Below, piece by piece: positions 12,181 through 22,345 of a stretch of DNA of 64,000 bases. Made by a program: the position numbers and the translations under genes. Under the pieces are notes generated by a model that saw only the letters and a list, made by a program, of their open reading frames with translations, did no database searches and was not told where the DNA came from. This stretch comes from Atopsyche davidsoni (lineage: Eukaryota; Arthropoda; Insecta; Trichoptera; Hydrobiosidae). Position 1 is the stretch's first letter, and each line of letters starts with the position of its first letter. The stretch lies in the NCBI GenBank assembly GCA_022113835.1, contig JAILWY010000025.1, positions 5,952,001 through 6,016,000 on the forward strand. Direction: 5' to 3'.

Positions 12181-14607
12181 TATTTGTTTTCTGAAAATTA
12201 TTGCGCTCTAAGGGTACTTATTAAAGTCTTTAAATCTGTTTTTATGATTGTAATTATAAGTATTATTGTCGTTTTTTTTGTATTTATTTAAGACGTGAAA
12301 TTATCGATTAGAAACAATGCCGTGGTAGTGGCGCTATCTTTTATGATCAAAATTTATATTATACTTAATATTTCATATATCCTAAACCACTGTTATTATG
12401 TTTAACAAAAGATAAAAACACTATAACCCAAAAGATGCGTAAAAAACTTGAGTTAAATATATTTAAATACAGCTGTTTATTTGTTTGTTAAAAGTTATTG
12501 CTAACATTGCGATTCTTAAATATAAATAAGTATTGTAATGAAAAAACAATGTAATAAAATATCAGTGGCTATCTCCATTTATTTATAGTTTCTATGCTCA
12601 GTTTTTATTTATAAAATAAGCCGAATAAAAAATATATAAATTAATATCGTGGTTTTTTTTCATATATGAAATAATTAAAAATTATCTCTATACGGTTAAT
12701 AGCAGCCTATAAAATATTTACTACATTTATATAGAAATACAATAGAACAAAGCACTCCGTATGAATTTTCTGCATTGTATTTAAAGCATTGCTTATAAAA
12801 TCAATTGTAGCTATTGTTATAATAATATTTTTTTATAATATTCTACTATAATTTTCAAATAGATTTATAAGTAGTAAATAAAAAAATCATTGACGAAATA
12901 TTCTCTTTAAAATATTTTGCTTTTTTATTTGTCATGGCTTAAAGCTATAAAAATTTCATTGTGTATTTATTGATATAATTACAAGATTATAGATTATTTA
13001 ATTTACGCCTTCAAAATAACACAGATATTTTTATTTTATTGTTTATAAATAGCTTCATAGAAAGAGGCATCGAGTATTAACCACGTGTTTCCGGTATGAT
13101 TCACGAAAGTAGCAAATAGCATTAAAACGAGAATTTGCAGGTTTTAACACTTTAGTATCCGGTATAAATAAATTGAAAATAGCACTAAACAAGTTTCATA
13201 GTTTCATCATATGTTTAGGTTTTATATTTTTCGTGTTGACAAAAAAAATTGATTAATCTGCTTTAAAAAAACGTGACTCAGTTATATTTGCATATAATTT
13301 ATGCCGATGGTTTCAATTGATTATTATTAGTCATAGGTCTTTCTGTCACAATATTGGAGTGCAAAAATCGTTATTTCATTGCTACGACATTATTAAAACT
13401 GCCAATTAAAATAAAAACTCGCTATTCTAATACCTTTTTAAATGACGTATATCTCGCACAAAAAATGTTTTAATCTATAAGTATTAAATTGACATAAAAA
13501 TTCAAATATATCTATACATCTCACGTTTCTAAATTTAATGCAAATAATAAATCATATTAATCGACCGGCGAATTAATCTAATTCCTTCGACTGGAAATAC
13601 ACACCATTTCGTAAGTGGAGAAAAAAAAAAAACACCACACTCGACTGCATAAAGGTTCGTCCACACACTGAAATACAGGTAGCAAAGGTAAATGCAGACA
13701 ATTTTTTTTTCAATAATTTAATGAATTATTAATGCATATGCATATATTTGTAGTAAAAATATTTGTATCGCTAATGTATAAAACTAAGTTTTTCGGGTAA
13801 AAAAATATTTAAAATTACTGATTTACTATGAATGGTGATACATTTGATTAAATTTAGTAATTTTATATTTTATTAATTCAAATGTATTTTCGACATTCAG
13901 CAGCAGCTTTTATTCAGAAAAATATAAATTATAAATCAATTATCAATCCCAGTGTATACTGTGCACGCGCCTTTACCTGAGCTCGGGAACTGGCCAGTCT
14001 ATGAATGGTTAAAATAATTAACAAGGTAATAATTTTGGAAGTAAGAGAGCCCGGGCAATAAATAATCATTATTAAGTACAAGACATCAAACATAATTTTT
14101 CATTTTTAATTGTTAGGCCGAGCCCCTGCCTTCTATAAACGCTGAGGTCTCTTATTAATTCGTTTTGGAGTTACGACACTCGGGGAAATGGAATTCTCGA
14201 ACTGACTGAAACTTGAAGAGGCTTCACGCCCAGGCGAGAGCGAGAAGGCTCTATACCAATACAGACAAGCTGGTTCATTTCGGAATAGTCTTAATAACCT
14301 CTTTTCACTATTGAGTAACAAACGCAGCAAAAAAAAAAAAATATTTTATATATTTTAGGCATATATCATGTGTATAACTTTGAATCGACACACAGTTTGT
14401 CGTCCATCTTTCAAAATGAAGATCGAATCGAGAAACTTCCACTATGATTCTTTTACTTTTTTTTTAAATTCTTGTAGATAGAGTAAATAAAACATGGATG
14501 ATTCATAAATTGAGTGATCCAAAATCACACCATGTTTGATAATGATTAAGTACATTTTTTGAAATATTGAAAAATGAATAAAGAAACTCTTAAAAAAATA
14601 TCATCGT
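12181..14607. other. long AT-rich intergenic stretch
   Basis: Very AT-rich and stop-rich. A more balanced patch at 14110-14260 has no recognisable content. No repeat family copies were detected. Confidence 0.55.
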
Positions 14608-14679
14608 GATTTGTGTGGGATTTGAACCCACATCCCCAAGCTTACATGACCGGTGCATTACCAATTATACCAACGAATC
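14608..14679 (-). tRNA. tRNA-like sequence, Thr(UGU)-like, probably pseudogene or SINE head
   Basis: The minus strand folds as a tRNA: acceptor GATTCGT with ACAAATC (6 of 7 pairs), a 4-bp D stem with GG in the loop, and a T arm GTGGG-TTCAAAT-CCCAC with a perfect stem and canonical B box. The anticodon loop reads CATGTAA, so positions 34-36 would be UGU, but position 33 is A instead of U and the anticodon stem has mismatches. Those defects argue against a working tRNA. A sibling sequence occurs at 17.9 kb. Confidence 0.6.
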
Positions 14680-14930
14680 ACTGGTACTAAGCAAGAACTT
14701 TTAACAATCATATCCTATAAATGAAACAACGTACTTATTATGCCAATTAAATATTGTGTGACTTGCAATACTAGAATTTTAACACAAAGTACTGAGTGAA
14801 GCATTTTGAATCCGATCTGGATATTATTATTTTTAAAGTCTATTTAATTAAGCACTTGTTAAGTATATTATTGATTTTTGTAAAATATTCTTCATAAAAA
14901 TCAATATATACACCATGTTTCTTCAACAAG

Positions 14931-15042
14931 TGCCTCTCCTCAGAGGAGGTTGGCGACCATTTCACTGAGCATATACTCATGCTAAACCAGTGTTCATGGT
15001 TTTTTAAGAGGAAAATAGTGTAGTGGATATCTTGGTTCTTCA
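14931..15042 (+). mobile_element. family R dispersed repeat, 5' part
   Basis: It carries AGGTTGGCGACCATTTCACT, GAGCATATACTCATGCT and GTTCATGGTTTTTTAAGAGG with AAAATAGTGTAGTG, matching the start of the 44.4-kb copy. The ~300-base remainder is missing. Confidence 0.7.
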
Positions 15043-15266
15043 ATATGTAGCATGAATAAATGTGAACTTGTTGTGAATGACGCGTTTAGATAAAAACGTA
15101 ATTGTACCTTGAGCAGTTTGAATTTTTTTTGGAGGTGTTTCATATATTTACCGATTCCATACTTTTGACGGTGCGCACTTGTTTAAATAAACACAAGCCC
15201 GAAGAAACGAGGCAGGCATCATCATAAGTCGGTCACATTTCCGGACAGGTAACATTTCATTTGCAG

Positions 15267-15323
15267 TCTCGAGCGGACGCCCGAGACAGCGGGGAAGATT
15301 GGCCTGTCAACCCTCCCGCCCAG
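15267..15323 (+). other. possible 57-nt exon bounded by consensus splice sites
   Basis: TTTCATTTGCAG immediately precedes 15267, and CCCGCCCAG|GTGAGT ends at 15323. The enclosed 57 bases are a whole number of codons and are open in frame 1, reading roughly SRADARDSGEDWPVNPPAQ. GC content is much higher than the flanks. There is no neighbouring gene to which it obviously belongs, and I do not recognise the peptide. Confidence 0.25.
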
Positions 15324-15414
15324 GTGAGTTAAGAGTCGTTTAAACACCCATCACTGCGAGAGACGGCCGATGCGCCCCTCCGGCAGGGGTGCTCAAACTA
15401 CTTGCACCTTTATT

Positions 15415-15860
15415 AAGGCCCCTACACACGTTATGACACAAAAAATTGCTCCAGTAACTTGCAGCTAGCCTTTTTTTAAATATAGGTTTGGTACCTTGCT
15501 TGTTATGTACAAGGTTTGTCATCACAATTTGGGGAAACTTTCCAAACTAGTCGATCGAAATTGTGCTATATATGGGAGTGACTGAAGTTACACCCCCTGG
15601 TTTATCTTCTTTATGGTTCCGATGACACGCTTCAAGAAGTCATCCAGTGGCTTCATCAACTGTGGGTGTCTCGCCACTGACTTCAGGTCATCCTATCGGC
15701 ATTGGCTCTCCAGTTGGTGTCTCTGAAGACCAAAAATGGCAGCTAGCCTTTAGCGTCCCTTTTTTTCGGGTATTTTTTATAGTTTTGCCTAAAATATAGG
15801 ACGCAATTGTCTGGCTGCAAATTGGTGCTGCGATTTGTTGCTACGTGTGAAGAAGGCTTT
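15415..15860. mobile_element. family A MITE interrupted by a later insertion
   Basis: The left part is 15415-15473 (AAGGCCCCTACACACG...) and the right part 15739-15860 (TTTAGCGTCC..., ending GTTGCTACGTGTGAAGAAGG). The two parts overlap by a 13-bp duplication, GCAGCTAGCCTTT, at 15461-15473 and 15739-15751, which marks the interrupting insert. Confidence 0.7.
15474..15738 (-). pseudogene. retrocopy-like insert with poly(A) remnant, flanked by a 13-bp target duplication
   Basis: The insert sits inside a family A MITE between two copies of GCAGCTAGCCTTT. Its left end is T-rich, which on the minus strand is a short terminal A tract, as expected for reverse-transcribed sequence. The minus-strand frame from its right end reads like protein with two in-frame stops: pieces include ETPTGEPMPIG, VSGETPTVDEATG, LLEACHRNHKEDKPGGV and PIYSTISID, then a stop and about 80 bases of untranslated sequence. 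I do not recognise the source. It could be a 5'-truncated processed copy of a cellular mRNA or the 3' end of a non-LTR element. There is no AATAAA just before the tail, which is a point against the first option. Confidence 0.5.
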
Positions 15861-15969
15861 AGGCACCAATAGCTTCCTACGTTTCGTTGTTTACTTAACT
15901 ATAAAATATACCCAAGATAAAATAATGCTTTTGGCTGATTACAAACAAGCTTTAGTCTTCAACCTCACA

Positions 15970-16110
15970 TAAAGTCTCTACACACGCAATGACACTACTT
16001 GCGACCGATTCGTAAACAACCAATAGCGTACCTTAATTTGGGTGTTTTTTAGGGTTTAGGATGCATTTGACTAACTGCAAGTTGTGTCATGATGTGTGTA
16101 GAGAACTTTA
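15970..16110. mobile_element. family A MITE, best-preserved terminal inverted repeats
   Basis: Ends TAAAGTCTCTACACACGCA and TGTGTGTAGAGAACTTTA are inverted, with GACAC/GTGTC continuing inward on each side. The element is about 141 bases with the internal AATAGCGTACC word and no ORF. Confidence 0.85.
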
Positions 16111-17770
16111 ATCTGGACTCACAAACATAAAGCTATGTAAAATCAAAAGACTTCAACAGAAAACCAGATAGACTATGATGTTATCTTAAGTATAAGCACC
16201 AAGAAATTTATAGATCTTTCTAATAATTTATAACGCTTAGACTTTAAGCTCACATAATCTGAGTCTACAATATAATAACAACCGTGCAATATAGAAGACA
16301 ATATAAGTATTAAATTGCGGTTGTGGCCATTTTAGTTAATTATATTAAATTATTAAAAAAAAAAACCTACTTAATATTTGGGCTAACGACAATTTACATT
16401 TAGTAATGTGATCGTGAACTTGTAATGATAGTGGAGGGGTGTATTTTGGATGTACTTTTTAAATGTAAGGGCTTCTGCTATTGTTTCTGATACAAAAAGA
16501 ATAACAGGTCTAAACTCTAGAGCTTTGATAGAAAAAAACTTAAATAATAATATTATTCTACTATAGCACTTTACTGTACTCACTAAAAAAATCTCCAATA
16601 GACAAATGTTCAGTGAAATGGTCACCAACCTTTTCTGATAAAAGGCACTAAGTGAAGAAAAAAAATTATTTAGATTACGGTATGGTGTATCTAATATATT
16701 GTAATGTCATTCAATGGTTTTTCAAGCAAGACGATATGCGGACCGCGAGTTTAGAAACACTACTGTATAATGTTTGTGTAGCGTACGTCACGGAGTGTAT
16801 TGAATTTATCATGATTTATATTGTTTGACTGCTCAGCGTAATATTTTAGGTAGTAGGCGTTGAAAGTTATTCAAAATTAAAGTGTTAAAGAAGATTTTAA
16901 TTACCTGAGAAAATATTTGTTATTCATCTCACAGCCTAAGCATTGGAGATCACAAAGATTGCAGAGAACCTGAAAATTGTTTAATATATTTAAGTTCTGA
17001 ATATTCTTCAATACATAACGAGACATGTAGTGAAAAATACGAATTAATTATAATCATAAATTTATTTATAATGTTTACAGGTTTAATGATGAGTTATATT
17101 TAATTAACTTTTGGATGATTGTACCTATGCTTTAAATAATGATCTATATTTTCAGATTAAAAAAGAATATAAAAACATAAAAAAACTTTGTGTTAAAACT
17201 TACCTAGAAATCATAGTAAGTTTTTATTGTTTCATTGCTTATTTACCTATTTCAAAAGAATTTTCGTTTTACACAGTAAATCATTTTTAAAGCATAGATG
17301 TAAACACAAAGTTTATCAAATAATAATTGCTGTTTATTTTGAATCATTAATTTAATGAATATTTAATAAAAACAAGATTAAGAAAATGTATACTCCAAAA
17401 AATCTCAGAGTATATTGTGGATAAACGTGATAGATTGTCAATAAACATTGATAGGTATCATGGTCATTAATACAAACAGTTATTCTGTACCCGTATAGAT
17501 TAATAATCAGACAATTTCAAACGCCTATAAATAATTATTACATTAGTAACAAGGCGGCTCCTTGAGCACAAAGCCAGGTAAGCGACATTTCCCTTGTACA
17601 AATATTAATTTTTAAATTATATTTTACTTGACATCACCCTCATCATTTTTAAGAAATCACTTTTATTTATTCAATACAAATCAACAATTTTTTTTAAATA
17701 AAATATTATTATGTCTATTTTTTGGATTGAACGTCAATCAGATGCGTATTTATTACCCATTACGGGTTTA
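16111..17770. other. intergenic, with one possible hAT-like short element
   Basis: 16611-16765 starts CAGTGAAATGGTCACCAACC and ends AGTTTAGAAACACTACTG, a loose hAT-style arrangement of CAGTG...CACTG ends, but I see no 8-bp target duplication. The left end also resembles the inverse of family R. The rest is AT-rich without assignable content. Confidence 0.35.
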
Positions 17771-18027
17771 TTATATTATTACTAATATGATTAGGCACAC
17801 TAGTTCACACATAGCATGCAAATCACTAAATATTGCTTGGCCTGGGCACATTGGTTCATATGTAGAGTATGATTGTTAGAAATTCTCGATTAATGGATGT
17901 GTTTCGTTAGTACAAGGGTCAGAACACCGGACATGTAAGCCAGGGGATGTGAGTTCAAATCCCACTTTCTTTAAAAACATCTTCTATGTGTGAACTAATG
18001 TGCCTAATCATATTAGTAATAAAATAT
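17771..18027. mobile_element. inverted-repeat element enclosing a tRNA-like sequence
   Basis: The left arm 17771-17814 (with CTAATATGATTAGGCACAC and TAGTTCACACATAG) and the right arm 17984-18027 (with CTATGTGTGAAC, TAATGTGCCTAATCATATTAG) are near-perfect inverted repeats of about 40 bases. Between them at 17901-17965 is a tRNA-like stretch. The layout is a terminal-inverted-repeat element of ~257 bases that carries, or arose around, a tRNA-derived unit. Confidence 0.7.
17901..17965 (+). tRNA. tRNA-like sequence inside the inverted-repeat element
   Basis: TCGTTAGTACAAGGGTCAGA stands in the D-arm region, ACCGGACATGTAAGCC in the anticodon arm, and GTGAGTTCAAATCCCAC gives a T arm with canonical B box. 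It resembles the 14.6-kb sequence on the opposite strand (ACATGTAAGC, GGGGATGTG, TTCAAATCCCAC). No proper acceptor stem forms, so it is a relic or SINE head. Confidence 0.5.
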
Positions 18028-18379
18028 TAATAATATTTTTGAAGGACTATGTGACATTAGTTAAGTTAGTATTTATAATTGAGTTGCTAATTTTTACTAA
18101 CAATATTTGAACATAAATAGCTTGTGATGCAGATATATTGTTGGTGGTCAGCTTTTGGTAATATTCAACCTTTGATGCCATCTTCATTCACATCCACTCC
18201 CATAGTCAACTTCAAAGATACTCCTGTTAATGTGTAAACATGGCTTTGAGGCCACAGTTTTTTTTCTGGAACTGAAGGTTTTCTTAGTGGCAAGTTCTAT
18301 CGACATCACTTATGTATCAAATTATTTATAATAAAAATTCTTTGCGAATGCTTTTTTAATTTTTTGTGTTTATTGAATG

Positions 18380-18730
18380 GCGCTTACGTTGATATACCCG
18401 CAGTCCAGCTCGCATTCCTCCATATCTACCGATGGACGCGATAAGCAGTGCTCCGCTGGCAGGCCCGTGTTAATTGACAGGTGTTTTAGTTCAGGTAATC
18501 AAATTAAACCAGGCCCTTGGTGCTTCACAGGTGAGCGAGCCCTGCGCGGCTCATGGCGCCATGTCTTCGGCTATGTTCGTCGCTGCCCAGTCGGAAACTA
18601 TCAGATTTGACTATCAAATTCTGTGTGTGATAGCTGCCTGTCAGCGCGCTTTCACATCGGTGATCTTACACGCGTACTTCAGCGCCAACCTCAGCCTGTC
18701 TCTCTCCACTGCTGGATGCAGGTCTTAAGT
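18380..18730. promoter_or_regulatory. GC-rich island with overlapping open frames, unassigned
   Basis: A locally GC-rich block is open in two forward frames (77 and 84 codons), neither giving a peptide I recognise. TTCACAG|GTGAGC near 18530 is a good splice-donor word. Regulatory DNA or an unrecognised non-coding exon are both possible. Confidence 0.25.
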
Positions 18731-19089
18731 CAATTAAAAACCTGCGTCAATTTCTACACCTCAGATAATATTTCAAGCAAAATCACTTTTGTGATTTAAT
18801 CAAATATTTCAAAATACTAAAATAATTGATAGATTCAATTTCATTCTATGCATTTTTTTTTTTTAATAAATTACGATTTTTTTAAGAATTTAATCATCAA
18901 ATCCTGACTTCCTAATTCACACTAAATATTGAGTATTGCAAGTAAACCACGATTTTGTGATTTCTTAGACTAAAATGTGGTAAAGCTTTCAAGTGTAGAC
19001 CAAAGTAATAGAATTAGCCGGCTGTTAGAAAAAAAAAATAACACGTGTAGAAAAAAAAAAAAACACGTAGTTTACAAACGAACGACTTT

Positions 19090-19275
19090 GGCTTATCTCA
19101 AGTGGCCGCTGAGGGTTAGCGTGTGGGGTGAGGACCCGTGAAGGGTTTTTTTTTTTCTCTTTTTTGTTCCTGAATTTGTTCAGCGCCTGTGACAGCTCCG
19201 TAATTGGTTATAAGTTGAACAAAGCTGATTACGATTAGCCCCCGACTCTGTCGGTGCTTTGAGTGTTGAGATGAT
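19090..19275. promoter_or_regulatory. balanced-composition island with homeodomain-type words
   Basis: It contains CCGTAATTGGTTATAAG and GAACAAAGCTGATTACGAT: a TAATTG, a Sox-type ACAAAG and a GATTA within 45 bases. No ORF is convincing. Enhancer function is inference. Confidence 0.25.
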
Positions 19276-19475
19276 TGTAATGGATTTAGCTGGAAAACTG
19301 GCAAGGATTGTTGTTTGCTTGTTTCTTTGTTTGGTGTGCCTGCATTTGCTTAAGCTGGCCATAACCGAACGGTAAATTGCCAATAGCGTCCACTCAAGTG
19401 TTGTTATTTTCAGCAAACTATAAAAATAACATCTTAATAATTGTCTTGCAATGCACACAGGCTACCTAAAAATTT

Positions 19476-19758
19476 ATAAAGCTGACTACACAAACTGACA
19501 ACCAAACGGTTACTAGCCGTTACTATCCTCTTATATGCTGTTTATTTTATATAAAATTATTAAACATAATTACAAATTAATTTTCAGGTGTATTGCAGCG
19601 TGTATAAGTCATTAAGCTGCCTGCACATGCTGCGATACAACTGACATTTGAACGCAACCATTCAAGGGTTTCAACTCTTTTGTGTTGTTTGTATGGGCAA
19701 AACTATTAAAATCATCCAAAAAAAGGACGCTGTTTTGCTAATCGTATGGGCAGGTTTA
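19476..19758. mobile_element. two adjacent family A MITE copies
   Basis: The first (about 19476-19613) starts AAAGCTGACTACACAAACTG and ends in GTATTGCAGCGTGTATAAG. The second starts at 19612 with TTAAGCTGCCTGCACATGC and GCGATACAACTGAC, and ends near GGACGCTGTTTTGCTAATCG without a clean terminal repeat. The tandem placement suggests insertion next to or into an older copy. Confidence 0.65.
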
Positions 19759-20134
19759 TTTTAAAATGCATAGTACTTATATAATTTTAATTTGCTAATA
19801 ATAAATATTATATTTTTGATGTTAGGGTAGTCCGTATACCATTTCGTGAAATATATTTTTATGATTTTAATATGGTGTGATGTCTTCTCGGGTCTTTTAA
19901 AATGTATGTTTAAACTAAACATCAAACATTGTTTTGATTTATCGATCTTAATGTATAAAATATAAGAACTCATTATTTACTAAGTGCGTGAAGTTCTTAA
20001 AAACCGGATAAAATAAAAATTTCTAATATATTTTGCTGTCAAATACTATACAGACAAGAAAATAATGTATTATTAAGAAATTGAAAATATAGAACTTTAG
20101 TGATTGTTGCATACAAGTAAATTAATTTTAATTT

Positions 20135-20315
20135 CATCTTGTTGAGGGACAATGCATTTGATTTGTGAAGATAAAAGTAGCTTTGTATTTTGTCTTCACT
20201 TAAACTGATCAGTTTAGTTATGCATCTGATGATGACCTAGTCTATTTGGTCGAAACTAGTCATGCAATAAAAATATGATAAACTCAAAGTGAACACAAAA
20301 TACAAAGCTACTTTT
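20135..20315 (+). mobile_element. family C element, hammerhead-like core between 29-bp inverted repeats
   Basis: It opens with CATCTTGTTGAGGGACAATG. The arms at 20173-20201 and 20287-20315 (AAAAGTAGCTTTGTATTTTG and its inverse, continuing through TCTTCACTT) pair at 28 of 29 positions. Between them lies the hammerhead-like core at 20222-20265. It has no ORF. The same family appears at 5.6 kb and 62.9 kb. Confidence 0.8.
20222..20265 (+). ncRNA. hammerhead-ribozyme-like motif, family C (GTC site)
   Basis: In order: GCAT (stem I strand), CTGATGA (20226-20232), one extra T, GACC...GGTC stem II (20234-20251), GAAAC (20252-20256), a two-base TA loop, GTC (20259-20261), then ATGC pairing back to GCAT. 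This is the type I hammerhead layout with a minimal stem III. The one departure is the unpaired T between A9 and stem II. Self-cleavage would be expected after C20261 if active. Confidence 0.55.
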
Positions 20316-21235
20316 ACCATTATAATAGATTTAATTTGAATTACTTCACATAATTTTTTTATTTCACCGTTGTTGTAGTAACATTTTAAATATTTTTTTG
20401 CATTTTTATCGATCGTTTCACTTGAGATATTATATATTGCTGGTCCATTAGTACAAATAAGCGCCCGGGGTTTCACACACCCCCAGGCTGTCGACCGGCC
20501 GGTGGGCGTCTCCAAACAACTCAAAACCAAAACCTATTTATAAGTCATTAATGTTCAACCCGAAAATTAAATGCAACCTTAAAAAAACAATCAAATTATC
20601 GAGGAATTCAAATTACCACGAACCCTTACAACGAGGGGTGTCCATAATTTAACCATATTGATGGGACCGGTTTCGTATTTTTCGCTTTAAATTTATACCG
20701 TCTTGGACTTCTGGCGTTAACCTATTATAGTTTTTTTTTTTTTGTTGAAAGATATTTTTTTAAAAATTAAGCATGTTTACTTTATATTTTCTAAAGCGGT
20801 ACATTGTTTTATGAAACTTTAGTACAAGCCAAAATTGTTAATAATATCTCATCAAAAGAAAATATTTCATCAAAAGAAATAAGTGATTAATAGTTTATGA
20901 ACACCTGCTATCCGAGCAAGCTGTTGGAAACCTTCAACTACAATCGCGGGTGTGTCTATCTTGGTATATCTTCAGCATTCACTTGTTGTACATAAAAAAA
21001 TCACACAAATTTATATCACGGAGGATTGTTTCTTCCATGAATCCATGTGATTTTTGAATCGCCTGATATTCTCGTATATACTTTCCCTACTTGTGGTCTT
21101 CTACTTTCATAAGTTTAAGTTGGTAAGACCTCTCGCTTAGACCATACCGTAAGCTTGGACATCTATTAATGAAAAGGTAAAGACTCAAAATTAAATTGAA
21201 TTGATTTCGCCCTGCAAGGGGTTGATGACAGCGAA
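20316..21235. other. intergenic, nothing firm
   Basis: AT-rich. A short GC patch at 20458-20515 (CGCCCGGGGTTTC, CTGTCGACCGGCCGG) has no assignable role. Confidence 0.45.
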
Positions 21236-21660
21236 AAATAAAATTGGGGGTCCATGAACTGTAAATGGGGGTCTACGAGAGTGGATCCCATTTAAGCAGG
21301 TCATCACCAATATTTAGACATTTCGTAAATGTCATAATGCACCTAACACAGATTGTACCTATGTACTTTGTGACAAATCGAAACCCTGAAGCGTCGAAGA
21401 TATTAAAATGGAAATCTCTGTCAAAAATATTGATTTTCTGAATGTCACTATACTTGCATTTTGTGTGTTTTTAATTAATAAAGGTATTATTAACTTTTTC
21501 ATTTTTAAACCCACTGTACAGTAAATCCTATGAAAGTGAGTTGTTCTATATAAGATGTCAAAAATATGTTTGAAGTTGATGAATTTGTAAAAATTCAATA
21601 TTAGGTCGACGAAAAACAGGAAAACTCGACAAGGGGTCGACGGGACAAAATAGTTTGGGA
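21236..21660 (-). mobile_element. family Z hAT-like repeat, rearranged
   Basis: The part at 21236-21345 read in reverse gives TTGGTGATGACCTGC and GGATCCACTCTCGTAGACCC, matching 60510-60600. The part at 21554-21660 is the inverse of 25041-25170 (TCGACAAGGGGTCGACGGGA, AATAGTTTGGGA). The middle differs, with a family D end fragment near 21405-21440. Ends of the CCCAAACT...TTGTCCCGTC type recall hAT termini. Confidence 0.55.
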
Positions 21661-21666
21661 AACTAT

Positions 21667-22137
21667 GATCTGTTATGTCGCCAGATTAGGTCTCCATGGT
21701 ATTGCGATTGTGTAATTTCATTCTCACTGTGCAGTCTGTCGTGTCGCAGCGTGTGCAGCCGGCTTTGGCAAATGCCAAATAGTGTATCTTTGTTTAAGGT
21801 ATTTTTTATAGTTTTACCTGTGTACTTCGCAAAAGAGAACACTGCAGTAATATTTTTGAGTAAAATACTAGAGTGATTATTTGTGACCGGTTTCGCCAAC
21901 CTTTCACGTTGGCATTATGTGGAAAATCATTCAAGTATTTTACTCAAAAATATTAAAATGAAATTCCACCAAGTACTCTCTGTCAAAAATATTGAATTTC
22001 AGAACACTATAGATTATCTGGTATGTCGCCAGATTAGGTCTCCGTATATGGGTATATATTCCATGGTATTGTATACGATTGTGTAATTTCATTCTCACTG
22101 TGCAGTCTGTCGTGTCGCAGCGTGTGTAGCCGGCTCT
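21667..22137. mobile_element. nested repeat: a direct duplication flanking a family D element
   Basis: 21667-21780 and 22017-22137 are direct repeats (TATGTCGCCAGATTAGGTCT, TGTAATTTCATTCTCACTGT, CTGTCGTGTCGCAGCG, GTGTGNAGCCGGCT) that finish in family A-type right ends. Between them is a family D element at 21849-22000. The second copy has an extra ~20 bases after GTCTCCG. The layout suggests a composite that was duplicated and then diverged. Confidence 0.65.
21849..22000 (-). mobile_element. family D element
   Basis: AATATTTTTGAGTAAAATAC at the left recurs inverted at 21930-21955. The core hairpin is at 21885-21918 and the terminal TACTCTCTGTCAAAAATATT at the right. Compared with the 32.4- and 42.5-kb copies it lacks the TTTG preceding ATAATGCC. 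Confidence 0.7.
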
Positions 22138-22139
22138 GG

Positions 22140-22345
22140 TTTTCAGCAGGTACAGTTCCACGCAGCCGCCTGCACATGTGCTCACCCGACGAGCGCATAG
22201 CGCCAGCTAAACGGCCTGCCCGGGGCTGGTCCTGCGGAGTACAAATTACCCGCTCATCATCATCATCAGCATTCGAGACACGCGGTGGCGGGGGAGGGGG
22301 GGACGGGGAGGGGAGGGGGCAGCAGCTGGAGTGCGGCTCCTCGCC
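22140..22345. promoter_or_regulatory. strongly GC-rich island
   Basis: It contains a purine-rich G tract (22275-22320), an (ATC)n run and CGCATAGCGCC. It is open on the minus strand with no recognised product. The sharp GC contrast with both sides is the only support for function. Confidence 0.25.

Noticed and set aside
16611..16765. Possible hAT MITE
   Set aside because: The CAGTG...CACTACTG ends are only loosely inverted, there is no 8-bp duplication, and the left end also fits an inverted family R scrap. Mentioned only in the stretch description.
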